Shown: one piece after another, positions 1 to 6,575 of the stretch
How positions within the stretch are numbered: the stretch's first letter is position 1
Layout of the letters: the number at the start of each line of letters is the position of its first letter
DNA from: Paracoccaceae bacterium
GTDB lineage: Bacteria; Pseudomonadota; Alphaproteobacteria; Rhodobacterales; Rhodobacteraceae
NCBI GenBank assembly: GCA_026982515.1
Contig: JALSGY010000465.1
Coordinates: forward strand, 1 to 10,086
DNA length: 10,086 nt
Reading direction: 5' to 3'
Program-made: the position numbers and the translations under genes
The notes under the pieces: generated by a model
The model's input: the letters and a program-made list of their open reading frames with translations, nothing else
Database searches by the model: none
What the model was told of the DNA's origin: nothing

Positions 1-1050
<1,050 letters not shown>

Positions 1051-1060
1051 TGTCGTCTCC

Positions 1061-2068
1061 TCAGCTGCGGAACAGGCCGCGTTTTCCGAAAAGGGCCGAA
1101 ACCTCGCCCTCGGGCAGGTCGTGATAGGCGGCCACCCGGCCCACCTTCTCGGCACTGCCGAAGACGAAGGGCGTGCGGGCGTGCAGCGAGGCGGCCTTCT
1201 GGCCGAGGATCGGATCCATCCCGTCGGTCGCCCGCCCGCCGGCCTGCTCCACCACGAAGGCGATGGGGGCGCATTCATACACCATGCGCAGCCGGCCGTT
1301 TTCGTAGCCCGGACGCTTGTCGGCAGGATAGAGGAAGATCCCGCCACGGTTCAGGATGCGGTGGGTCTCGGCCACCAGCGAAGCCACCCAGCGCATGTTG
1401 TAGTTGCGTCCGCGCGGGCCTTCGTCGCCGGCCACGCAATCATCCACATAGGCGCGGATCGGCTTTGACCAGTGGCGGTAGTTGGAGGCGTTTATGGCAA
1501 ATTCGTGGGCGCCCGAGGGCAGCCGGAGGGTGCGGCTGACGAGGGTGAATGTCCGGGTTTCGGGGTCGAGGACGTAGTGCATCGTGCCCTCGCCGAAGGT
1601 TGCCACGAGGGCGGTTTGCGGGCCGTATATGAAATAGCCGGCGGCGATCTGCTCGCTCGTGGGGCGCAGGAAGCTTTTCACCGGATCCTCGGCGGCGGGG
1701 TAGATGGAAAAGATCGTGCCGATCGAGACGTTCACGTCGATGTTGGAGGAGCCATCCAGAGGGTCGATCGCCAGGGCGAGCGTGCCCTCGGGGTTCAGTT
1801 CGACCACATCGTCGCGCTCTTCCGAGGCGTAATGGCGCACCGGTGTCTTCGTCAGCGTGCTGGCAAAAACCTCGTCTGCCATCACGTCGAGTGCCTTCTG
1901 CTGGTCGCCATCGGTATTTTCGCCCACTTCGGCGCCGAGCGCCCCGCCCAGAGGCCCCCGGGCGATGGTGCGCGCCAGATCGATGCTGACGGAGCACAAC
2001 GCCTCCATGACCGCGGAAAGCTCGGCCGGAACTTCGCCCATCTCCAGAACGGGATCTCGCGAATTCAT
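1061..2068 (-). CDS. cbbF: Class I fructose-1,6-bisphosphatase (Calvin cycle)
   Basis: CbbF hydrolyses fructose-1,6-bisphosphate to fructose-6-phosphate (EC 3.1.3.11). Calvin-cycle homologues often also accept sedoheptulose-1,7-bisphosphate, which would matter for RuBP regeneration. The 335-residue product carries class I signatures: [16 protein letters not shown] (51-66), the SEE metal-site segment (82-84), the metal-binding [10 protein letters not shown] (102-111), a substrate-side NYNMRW (222-227) and [17 protein letters not shown] followed by LRMVYE (242-265). The start at 2068 has GGGGAGA about 6 nt upstream. It is the first gene of the minus-strand operon cbbF-cbbP-gap. Its promoter must lie in the AT-rich space shared with divergent cbbR, which fits activation by CbbR. 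Nothing is truncated or odd. Confidence 0.97.
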   Translation of the reverse strand: MNSRDPVLEMGEVPAELSAVMEALCSVSIDLARTIARGPLGGALGAEVGENTDGDQQKALDVMADEVFASTLTKTPVRHYASEERDDVVELNPEGTLALAIDPLDGSSNIDVNVSIGTIFSIYPAAEDPVKSFLRPTSEQIAAGYFIYGPQTALVATFGEGTMHYVLDPETRTFTLVSRTLRLPSGAHEFAINASNYRHWSKPIRAYVDDCVAGDEGPRGRNYNMRWVASLVAETHRILNRGGIFLYPADKRPGYENGRLRMVYECAPIAFVVEQAGGRATDGMDPILGQKAASLHARTPFVFGSAEKVGRVAAYHDLPEGEVSALFGKRGLFRS

Positions 2069-2169
2069 GATGTTCTCCCCAGGTCGGCCTTTGGCTCAAC
2101 AACCGATTATTCCATTTTTTGAATTTTTATGAAATTTAAAAAGTGAAAATCGAAATAATGGAAAATTTA
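2069..2169. promoter_or_regulatory. cbbR/cbbF divergent control region with probable CbbR sites
   Basis: This space separates the starts of divergent cbbF and cbbR and is strikingly AT-rich between about 2105 and 2170 compared with the surrounding GC-rich coding DNA. Two nested imperfect inverted repeats are visible. The inner one is tttttgaattt (2116-2126) against aaatttaaaaa (2132-2142), one mismatch in 11, with a 5-nt spacer. The outer one is attccatttttt (2109-2120) against aaataatggaaa (2153-2164), 10 of 12. Two overlapping matches to the published CbbR pattern TNA-N7-TNA occur: TGA(2120-2122)/TGA(2130-2132) and TTA(2127-2129)/TAA(2137-2139). Because the region is AT-rich such matches can arise by chance, but position and symmetry support an operator for both genes. 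I could not assign clear -35/-10 hexamers. Confidence 0.6.
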
Positions 2170-3087
2170 ATGTCGAACCCAGATTCCATATCTCTCAAGC
2201 AATTGCGCGCCCTGCGGGCTCTGTCGCAGCACGGGACGATCTCTGCCGCAGCCGAATCGTTGCGCCTGACACCGCCTGCGGTGCACACGCAACTGCGCAC
2301 GCTTGCCACGAACCTGCGAACCGAGATCGTTCGCCGTGGCCCCTCGGGCGCGATGCAGCTGACCGAGGCGGGCGAGTTGCTGCTGGCCGCCGCCAACCGG
2401 ATCGAGGGCGAACTTGCCGAGGCCCTGCGCGACGTGGATGCCCTGCGCAAGGGCCTGGCGGGCACGGTGACCCTGGCGGTGGTTTCCACCGGCAAGTATT
2501 TCGCCCCGCGCCTGGTGGCCCTGCTCAAGCGGGCGCATCCCGATATCCGGGTGATCCTGAAGGTTGGCAACCGTGACCAGACGCTGACGGCGCTGGCCGG
2601 CAACGCCGTGCAGCTGGCCATCATGGGCCGCCCGCCGCGGATGCCGCCGGTCGTGGCCGAGGTGCTGGGCCCGCACCCGCATGTGATGATCGCCCCGCCC
2701 GACCATCCGCTGGCCGGCAAGCACGCAAGCGCCGAAGAGCTGCTGTCCGAGACCTTCATCGCCCGCGAGGAAGGGTCGGGCACCCGCATCCTCATGACCC
2801 GCTTTCTCGATCGCATCGGCGAGGGGCGGGTCTACGAGACGATGGAACTGGGCAGCAACGAGACCATCAAGCAGGCGGTGATGGCGGGGCTGGGGATTGC
2901 GCTTATTTCGCGCCACACGGTGACCGAGGAACTGCATTCCGGCCGGCTGGTCGAGCTCAGCGCCGATGGCCTGCCGATCCAGCGGCAGTGGTTCTTGCTG
3001 CACCGCGCCGATGCCGCGCTTACGCCGGCGGCGGAACGGGTGAAGGCGCGAATCATGAGCCTGCGGGGCAGCTACCTGCCGAACTGA
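2170..3087 (+). CDS. cbbR: LysR-type transcriptional regulator, probable CbbR
   Basis: This is a LysR-family regulator with an N-terminal winged helix-turn-helix (about residues 8-60; core GTISAAAESLRLTPPAVHTQ) and a C-terminal periplasmic-binding-like effector domain from about residue 85 (RDVDALRKGLAGTVTLAVVS onward). The opening ISLKQLRALRAL and the divergent position next to cbbF are typical of CbbR, which in other proteobacteria activates the cbb operon in response to metabolites such as RuBP, PEP or NADPH. The start is uncertain. ATG 2170 gives a 305-residue protein and has GGA 7 nt upstream, and conserved sequence begins just after it. GTG 2143 and ATG 2158 are in frame, would add 9 or 4 residues, and lie inside the operator-like repeats. 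No upstream site is strong, so weak translation or autoregulation is possible. The identification as CbbR rests on context plus family. Confidence 0.9.
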   Translation: MSNPDSISLKQLRALRALSQHGTISAAAESLRLTPPAVHTQLRTLATNLRTEIVRRGPSGAMQLTEAGELLLAAANRIEGELAEALRDVDALRKGLAGTVTLAVVSTGKYFAPRLVALLKRAHPDIRVILKVGNRDQTLTALAGNAVQLAIMGRPPRMPPVVAEVLGPHPHVMIAPPDHPLAGKHASAEELLSETFIAREEGSGTRILMTRFLDRIGEGRVYETMELGSNETIKQAVMAGLGIALISRHTVTEELHSGRLVELSADGLPIQRQWFLLHRADAALTPAAERVKARIMSLRGSYLPN

Positions 3088-3342
3088 GAGTTTATACAAT
3101 ATTCATGATATGTGATGTGCGGCCCCGATTCCGTGCTGCGGCATGGCCGAAAGATGACGGATGATTCGCGAATCACCGGCCTTTTCCGGGTCCGTAGAGC
3201 AGCGAAGCTCGTCATGTTCTGGGGCTGTCCGGAAAAATCCGACCGAAACAGTTTGTTGCAATTTTCGCAAGCTTTGAACTTTAGCGAAATCGCCATAATT
3301 CAATCCCATCATGAGCCCGAAACCGTCGTGGAGGGAGAAACA
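3088..3342. other. Intergenic region downstream of cbbR, no convincing gene
   Basis: No convincing coding sequence is seen here. A plus-strand open frame from 3112 passes through, but its first 77 codons lack a ribosome-binding site, a recognisable domain and the codon bias of the neighbours. The stretch holds a 14-nt palindrome (3162-3175), small hairpins such as CGGA-AAAA-TCCG at 3235-3246, and an AT-richer patch around 3250-3300 with TTTCGC (3263-3268) inverted against GCGAAA (3284-3289). The last patch ends in CATAAT (3294-3299), a 5-of-6 match to a -10 hexamer without a good -35 at 17 nt. It may be the promoter region for the small open frame at 3343 or for the Hint-like gene. Confidence 0.45.
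3158..3178. repeat. Perfect 14-nt palindrome downstream of cbbR
   Basis: TGATTCGCGAATCA (3162-3175) is its own reverse complement. It is flanked by CGG (3158-3160) and CCG (3176-3178), which extends the dyad across a single unpaired A at 3161. As RNA it can fold with a CGCG loop and about 8 pairs. It is followed by GGCCTTTTCC, so it might be a weak rho-independent terminator for cbbR, whose stop is about 75 nt upstream. The T-run is only four long, so an operator for a dimeric protein is an equally good reading. Confidence 0.4.
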
Positions 3343-3525
3343 GTGGTTTACGGATTCGCGCTGATCCCGCCGTCAGGGGCCATCTTTCGGGCCATTGTAG
3401 AGCTTTTGGAAAAGGCGGTGATCGGGCGCAGGTCGCGGGCATCACAATTCCATCCGGATCATGTCCTGAAATGGGAATCGCTGCCTTATTCCTGCCTTCC
3501 GGGGCGGGTCTACAGATGGCTGTAA
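3343..3525 (+). CDS. Possible small protein of unknown function (60 codons)
   Basis: This candidate begins at GTG 3343 and ends at TAA 3523-3525. The main support is a strong purine-rich site, GGAGGGAG (about 3330-3336), correctly spaced 6 nt upstream, with an AT-richer promoter-like patch 45-90 nt further upstream. The product begins with the hydrophobic run VYGFALIPPSGAIF, followed by RAIVELLEKAV and a basic middle. The opening FALIPP faintly resembles the start of 2'-5' RNA ligase-like phosphoesterases, but the protein is far too short and the catalytic HxT motifs are absent, so I assign no function. Third-position GC is lower than in the neighbouring genes, which argues for caution. It may be a gene remnant or noise. 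Confidence 0.25.
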   Translation: MVYGFALIPPSGAIFRAIVELLEKAVIGRRSRASQFHPDHVLKWESLPYSCLPGRVYRWL

Positions 3526-3647
3526 CCAGTAACGGCGTCCCGGTCAGGCCGCCCCGGAAAGTTCCGAAAGGAGGTTCCGGAGAGCGGCAGGGCCCAGGAA
3601 GGTCCCTCCCCTGAAAAGGGCGCCAACCATGAGTAGCGAGTGCAGTA
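3526..3647 (+). other. Leader-like region with alternative hairpins upstream of the Hint-like gene
   Basis: This non-coding stretch precedes the Hint-like gene. CCGGAA (3554-3559) can pair either with TTCCG at 3562-3566 (2-nt loop, too tight unless the ends fray) or with TTCCGG at 3575-3580. The second pairing closes a 15-nt loop containing AAAGGAGG (3567-3574). That perfect Shine-Dalgarno-like string has no start codon at a workable distance. A small stem CCCT-GAAA-AGGG with a GNRA-type loop follows at 3609-3620. Whether this forms a real regulatory leader is inference; I recognise no known riboswitch class in it. Confidence 0.3.
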
Positions 3648-3683
3648 ATGAGTATGAATGTAATGAGTGCAGTAGCGGCGGAA
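3629..3683 (+). repeat. Short ATGAGT / GAGTGCAGTA repeats at the Hint-like gene start
   Basis: GAGTGCAGTA occurs at 3638-3647 and again at 3665-3674, exactly 27 bp apart. ATGAGT occurs at 3629, 3648 and 3663, with TAATGAGT duplicated 15 bp apart (3646 and 3661). The pattern looks like an old local duplication. It produces several candidate start codons in a row and is lower in GC than the adjoining gene. Confidence 0.5.
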
Positions 3684-4178
3684 ACGCTCCGTCGTTTCAA
3701 GGTGTCCCGGCCGCGGCCCGAGTGCCCGGCCGGGGCAGCCGAACAGGAGCTTTCGCATCTTGTCGGCTTCGGCCCGATGACCCGGGTCGAAACCTCCATG
3801 GGGCCGGTTCCGGCCCATGTCCTGCGCAAGGGCGACCGGGTGCGCGTCAAGGATGGCGGGTTTCTGACGATCCGGCATGTGGACCGCATCGTGCTGGATG
3901 AAGACTATCTAAGGTATCATCCGGGCGCGCTGCCGGTGGTGATCCGGGCCGGGGCGCTGGGCCATGATCTTCCGAAAGAGGATGTCATGCTGGCGCCATT
4001 CCAGAAGCTCGACTGCGATGATTGCGGGTTTCACAAGCCGGTGACCATCCCCACGGACGTTCTGGGAACGCCCTTCGCCTACCGCCGCCCGGAGCCGATG
4101 ATCACCTACACCACCTTCCATTGCGGTGAGCCCGCCAGCGTCAGCGCCGAGGGGCTGTGGGTTCATACCGCGCCCTGA
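3648..4178 (+). CDS. Hint-like domain protein lacking the N-terminal Cys
   Basis: The 176-residue protein resembles the short Hint (Hedgehog/intein-type) domain proteins common in Rhodobacteraceae. Supporting segments are TRVETSMGPVPAHVLRKGDR (45-64; the 'DTPRG...V.DLRPGDRV' strand), VKDGGFLTIRHVDRI (67-81), the hallmark PVVIRAGALGHDLPKEDVML (96-115) and the C-terminal ITYTTFHCGEPASVSAEGLW (152-171). The usual CFTPGT-type start of the domain, with the Cys nucleophile, is replaced by LVGFGPMT (38-45), so autoprocessing chemistry is unlikely. Other cysteines (26, 123, 126, 159) sit elsewhere; CDDC at 123-126 is a CxxC pair. The ATG at 3648 is the first possible in-frame start because a stop lies at 3630, but no ribosome-binding site is evident; ATG 3654 or 3663 are alternatives. 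The 3' end overlaps the convergent glycosyltransferase gene by 38 bp. Its cellular role is unknown. Confidence 0.75.
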   Translation: MSMNVMSAVAAETLRRFKVSRPRPECPAGAAEQELSHLVGFGPMTRVETSMGPVPAHVLRKGDRVRVKDGGFLTIRHVDRIVLDEDYLRYHPGALPVVIRAGALGHDLPKEDVMLAPFQKLDCDDCGFHKPVTIPTDVLGTPFAYRRPEPMITYTTFHCGEPASVSAEGLWVHTAP

Positions 4179-5442
4179 GCGCGCCCCGGCTTTCGGGCCT
4201 TGCCCCGGCCCTGGTGAGGTGCGCCCGGGCCAGGGGCGCCCGTGCCTTTGCGGCATTTCGGGCGCCGGCATAGATCGCCATGAGCCTCTCAAGGTGGGCC
4301 GCCGGGGAAAAGCCTTCTTCCCAGCCGCGTCTGGCCTGCCGTGACAGGTGCGCAAATCCGATCTGCTCACTCCTGGCAAGGGCGCGCCTGAGATCTTCCA
4401 CATCTCCGGGGCGAAACAGGATGCCGTCGGTTCCGTCGCGCACCAGCTCCGGGATGCCGCCGATGCGCGCCGCCACCACCGGCCGGCCCAGGGCCTTGGC
4501 TTCGAGGATGTTCATCGGACAGTTTTCGGGCCACTGCGAGGGCACGACAACAGCGCGGGCACGGGCAACCAGATGGTGCAACGCCTCGCCGCCCACGAAC
4601 CCCAGATATTCCACGTTTTCCATCCCGGCGATCCGGCGCATGAGCGTCCCGCGCCAGCCGCCATCTCCGGCGATGAACAGCCGCCAGCGCGTATTCTCCA
4701 CCGCATCCAGAAGTGCAGGCAGGCCCTTCAGCCGTTCTATCCGCCCGAAATAGAGCAGATAGCCGCCGTGCCCCGCAGACGGATCGGGGCTGTCCGCACG
4801 GCCGAAATTGTGCAGTGTCACCAGCTTTTCGGCGGGCAGGCCGCCGCGCTCCATCACCCGGCGCTGGAAGTCGCTGACACAGATGAACCGGTCGATCAGT
4901 CGGACATCGCCCATGAGGCGCGAGAGGTGGAACTCGGCCAGCATGAGGGCGGATTTCAGCGTCGAGCCCTCCCTGCAGCGGTGGCGCAATGCATTCAGCG
5001 TGCTGCCGTCGAGACACTGCGAGCACGGGTGCCCTGCGCGCTCCATGGTGTAGACGGGGCAGGCGAGCTTGTATTCATGCAGGGTCTGGACAATGGGGAT
5101 GGCGCGGGCGCGCAGCACCGGCAGGATCGCCGGGGTCTGCTTGCCGTGGTAGATGTGCAGGTGCGCCATGTCCACCGGGCCGACCGCATCGAGCAGCTGC
5201 TCCAGCCTTGCGGTTGCCTCGCGGTTCCAGAAATAGCGTGGCAGATCGCGAAGGCGGGGCCGGGCGGTATCGGCCCCGCGCGGAAAGAACCGGGCGTATT
5301 CGGTGGGCAGGTTGTCGGGGTGGGCCAGGCAGAAGGGAATCACCTCATGCCCGGCCTGTTCCAGCAGCCTGGAGGTTGCCAGCAGCGCTGCATCCGAGCC
5401 GCCGACCACACGCCAGTTATGCCCGATCTGGAGGATGCGCAT
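4141..5442 (-). CDS. Glycosyltransferase, GT4-like (GT-B fold)
   Basis: This retaining GT-B glycosyltransferase of the GT4 type transfers a sugar from an activated donor, probably to a surface or secreted glycan or glycolipid in the cytoplasm or at the inner membrane face. The N-terminal acceptor domain opens MRILQIGHNWRVVGGSDAAL (glycine-rich loop at about 13-15). The C-terminal donor domain shows YLLYFGRIERLKG (about 228-240), LFIAGDGG (about 255-262), the EX7E motif ENCPMNILE (about 306-314) and GGIPELVRDGTDGILF (about 328-343). A four-Cys cluster (about residues 128, 140, 143 and 156; CP...CSQC...C) follows LHEYKLA, an arrangement seen in some exopolysaccharide GT4 enzymes. ATG 5442 shares its A with the upstream sulfotransferase stop (TGATG), implying coupling; GTG 5445 is an alternative. 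The Ala/Arg-rich last 40 residues look unstructured and overlap the end of the convergent Hint-like gene. Donor and acceptor cannot be read from the sequence. Confidence 0.92.
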   Translation of the reverse strand: MRILQIGHNWRVVGGSDAALLATSRLLEQAGHEVIPFCLAHPDNLPTEYARFFPRGADTARPRLRDLPRYFWNREATARLEQLLDAVGPVDMAHLHIYHGKQTPAILPVLRARAIPIVQTLHEYKLACPVYTMERAGHPCSQCLDGSTLNALRHRCREGSTLKSALMLAEFHLSRLMGDVRLIDRFICVSDFQRRVMERGGLPAEKLVTLHNFGRADSPDPSAGHGGYLLYFGRIERLKGLPALLDAVENTRWRLFIAGDGGWRGTLMRRIAGMENVEYLGFVGGEALHHLVARARAVVVPSQWPENCPMNILEAKALGRPVVAARIGGIPELVRDGTDGILFRPGDVEDLRRALARSEQIGFAHLSRQARRGWEEGFSPAAHLERLMAIYAGARNAAKARAPLARAHLTRAGARPESRGALRARYEPTAPRR

Positions 5443-6440
5443 CACGGCCGGGCCGGGGCGTAGCCCAGCCTGTGCATGGTGTCGTCGAACAGCGGTTGCA
5501 GGGCCGGGTGCAGGCCCGGCGCGGTGTCTGCCCGGCGCGGAGGGCGGAGAAGCCGTGCGGCGCAGGCCAGCGCCGTATCATCGGGCTCAAGGCCGCAGAA
5601 ATCCATGATCCGGCGAAGTTCCCGGCGCGGGTGGCGAAGAAGGGATTCGTAGCGGACATAGAGCGTCCGGGGCCGGGCCATGGCCCGCATCCGCAGCACT
5701 TCGCGCATCGCCACGGTCCACTCCACCGCGGCCATGTCCTCCTGGCGGCGGATTTCCCCCAGATGGGGAAGAAGCGGGGCGAATGCCGGATCGGGGCGCA
5801 CCAGCTGCTCCACCAGCAGGTGCCATTTCCGCCCCTGCCTTCCCCACCAGTCGGCGCCCGCCCGGCCGTTGGCCCGTGACCAGCCCGCAACCGAGCGGCA
5901 CACATCGTGGCCGGAGCGGATCAGCACGATCTTGCGCCCCTCGGGGAAGCCCCTGTCCAGCAGATCGGTGCGAAACAGAAGTTCGGGGTATTTGTCCACC
6001 ACCCGGCGGCAGCCCGACAGCCGCAGGTAGGCCCGGTAATAGCGGTTGAGGCGCCGGGCCACCTCGGGGCGGGCATCGGCCGCCGTCATCCGGAACCGGC
6101 CCGGCTGCGCGCTGTATGAGCCGATCAGATCGTCTTCGCCGGTTGCCGCATGCCACAGCGCCTTCGGTTCGTTGAGAAAACCCACCTCGCGGTGCATGCC
6201 CAGGGCCCTCGCCAGAACGGTGGTGCCGCTGCGCCCCGTCCCGAGGATGAAGATCGGCCGCACCGGGGCAGCCCGCAGGGGCAGCGCCCCCCACAGCCGG
6301 TAGCCGGCCAGGACCAGCGGGTTGATCCACCGCCCGCGGGTTGTCAGCGGGCGACCCTCGAACAGCAGGTAGGCCAGAAGCCGGGGCCAGGCCTTCCACG
6401 GGCGGGTTTTCAGAAGCAGCGGATCAAGCTGGGCGATCAC
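5442..6440 (-). CDS. Sulfotransferase family protein (PAPS-dependent)
   Basis: This is a predicted cytosolic-type sulfotransferase that moves a sulfuryl group from PAPS to a hydroxyl or amino acceptor. Numbered from GTG 6440 (332 residues), the 5'-phosphosulfate loop is PIFILGTGRSGTTVLARAL (62-80; GRSGTT 69-74), VVDKYPELLFR is at 147-157, the 3'-phosphate-binding segment is IVLIRSGHDVCRSVAGWSR (171-189 with Arg175 and Ser183), and YVRYESLLRHP (261-271) matches the family's conserved 'YEDL..dP' region. I chose GTG 6440 because AAAGGAGG lies 10 nt upstream and the protein then opens MIAQLDPLLLKTRPW. A longer frame from ATG 6512 adds 24 residues, TPCSPFPCSPGKGG and the like, that look like translated non-coding repeats. 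The gene is coupled by a TGATG overlap to the glycosyltransferase, so both probably modify one glycan or lipid. The acceptor is unknown. Confidence 0.9.
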   Translation of the reverse strand: MIAQLDPLLLKTRPWKAWPRLLAYLLFEGRPLTTRGRWINPLVLAGYRLWGALPLRAAPVRPIFILGTGRSGTTVLARALGMHREVGFLNEPKALWHAATGEDDLIGSYSAQPGRFRMTAADARPEVARRLNRYYRAYLRLSGCRRVVDKYPELLFRTDLLDRGFPEGRKIVLIRSGHDVCRSVAGWSRANGRAGADWWGRQGRKWHLLVEQLVRPDPAFAPLLPHLGEIRRQEDMAAVEWTVAMREVLRMRAMARPRTLYVRYESLLRHPRRELRRIMDFCGLEPDDTALACAARLLRPPRRADTAPGLHPALQPLFDDTMHRLGYAPARP

Positions 6441-6450
6441 GGGGTGCGTA

Positions 6451-6458
6451 CCTCCTTT
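6451..6458 (-). promoter_or_regulatory. Strong ribosome-binding site deciding the sulfotransferase start
   Basis: Read on the minus strand this is AAAGGAGG, nearly the full anti-16S complement, ending 10 nt before GTG 6440. ATG 6512 has no comparable site, so translation most likely begins at GTG 6440. The spacing is slightly longer than ideal. Confidence 0.65.
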
Positions 6459-6462
6459 CCCC

Positions 6463-6495
6463 GGTGAACAGGGAAATGGTGAACAAGGGGTTAAC
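6463..6495. repeat. Direct repeats GGTGAACA upstream of the sulfotransferase gene
   Basis: GGTGAACA occurs at 6463-6470 and 6478-6485, 15 bp apart, and a related GGTTAAC follows at 6489-6495. On the minus strand these read TGTTCACC and lie just upstream of the ribosome-binding site. They could be tandem half-sites for a regulator or a simple local duplication. Confidence 0.45.
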
Positions 6496-6575
6496 GGGGC
6501 CGTGTTTTCCATGACCGTGTCTTGACATTGCCCCGCCCGTATTGGACCCCGGCACAGGAAATTTCAGGGGGGCGC

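Larger units (their letters stand above)
6441..6575. promoter_or_regulatory. Divergent promoter region, sulfotransferase / 5-oxoprolinase
   Basis: Both flanking genes start outward from this 135 bp space, so it should hold two promoters. TTGACA (6522-6527, plus strand) is a perfect -35 consensus pointing toward the oxoprolinase gene, but at 17 nt the -10 position reads GACCCC; TATTGG at 6540-6545 is only 12 nt away. The plus-strand promoter is therefore tentative. The direct repeats at 6463-6495 lie on the sulfotransferase side. I found no convincing minus-strand -35/-10 pair. Confidence 0.35.

Noticed and set aside
3471..3614. A 47-codon plus-strand frame (MGIAALFLPSG...)
   Set aside because: It has no ribosome-binding site and a low-complexity Gly/Pro/Arg tail, and it overlaps the better-supported candidate at 3343.
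3088..3647. Possible tRNA, known riboswitch or mobile-element remnant in the inter-gene region
   Set aside because: No cloverleaf, no recognised aptamer core, no transposase fragment and no terminal inverted repeats with target duplication were found by eye.
3281..3889. A 202-codon minus-strand open frame between cbbR and the Hint-like gene
   Set aside because: It has no ribosome-binding site or recognisable domain, it is Pro/Arg-rich, and it overlaps the Hint-like gene, which has family support.
4348..5463. A 371-codon plus-strand open frame opposite the glycosyltransferase
   Set aside because: It has no domain, its composition is typical of an antisense frame, and the minus strand has the EX7E and other GT4 motifs.
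6522..6545. TTGACA...TATTGG as a complete promoter for the oxoprolinase gene
   Set aside because: The spacer is only 12 nt, too short for a standard sigma-70 promoter, and no better -10 lies at 16-18 nt. It is kept only as a tentative -35.
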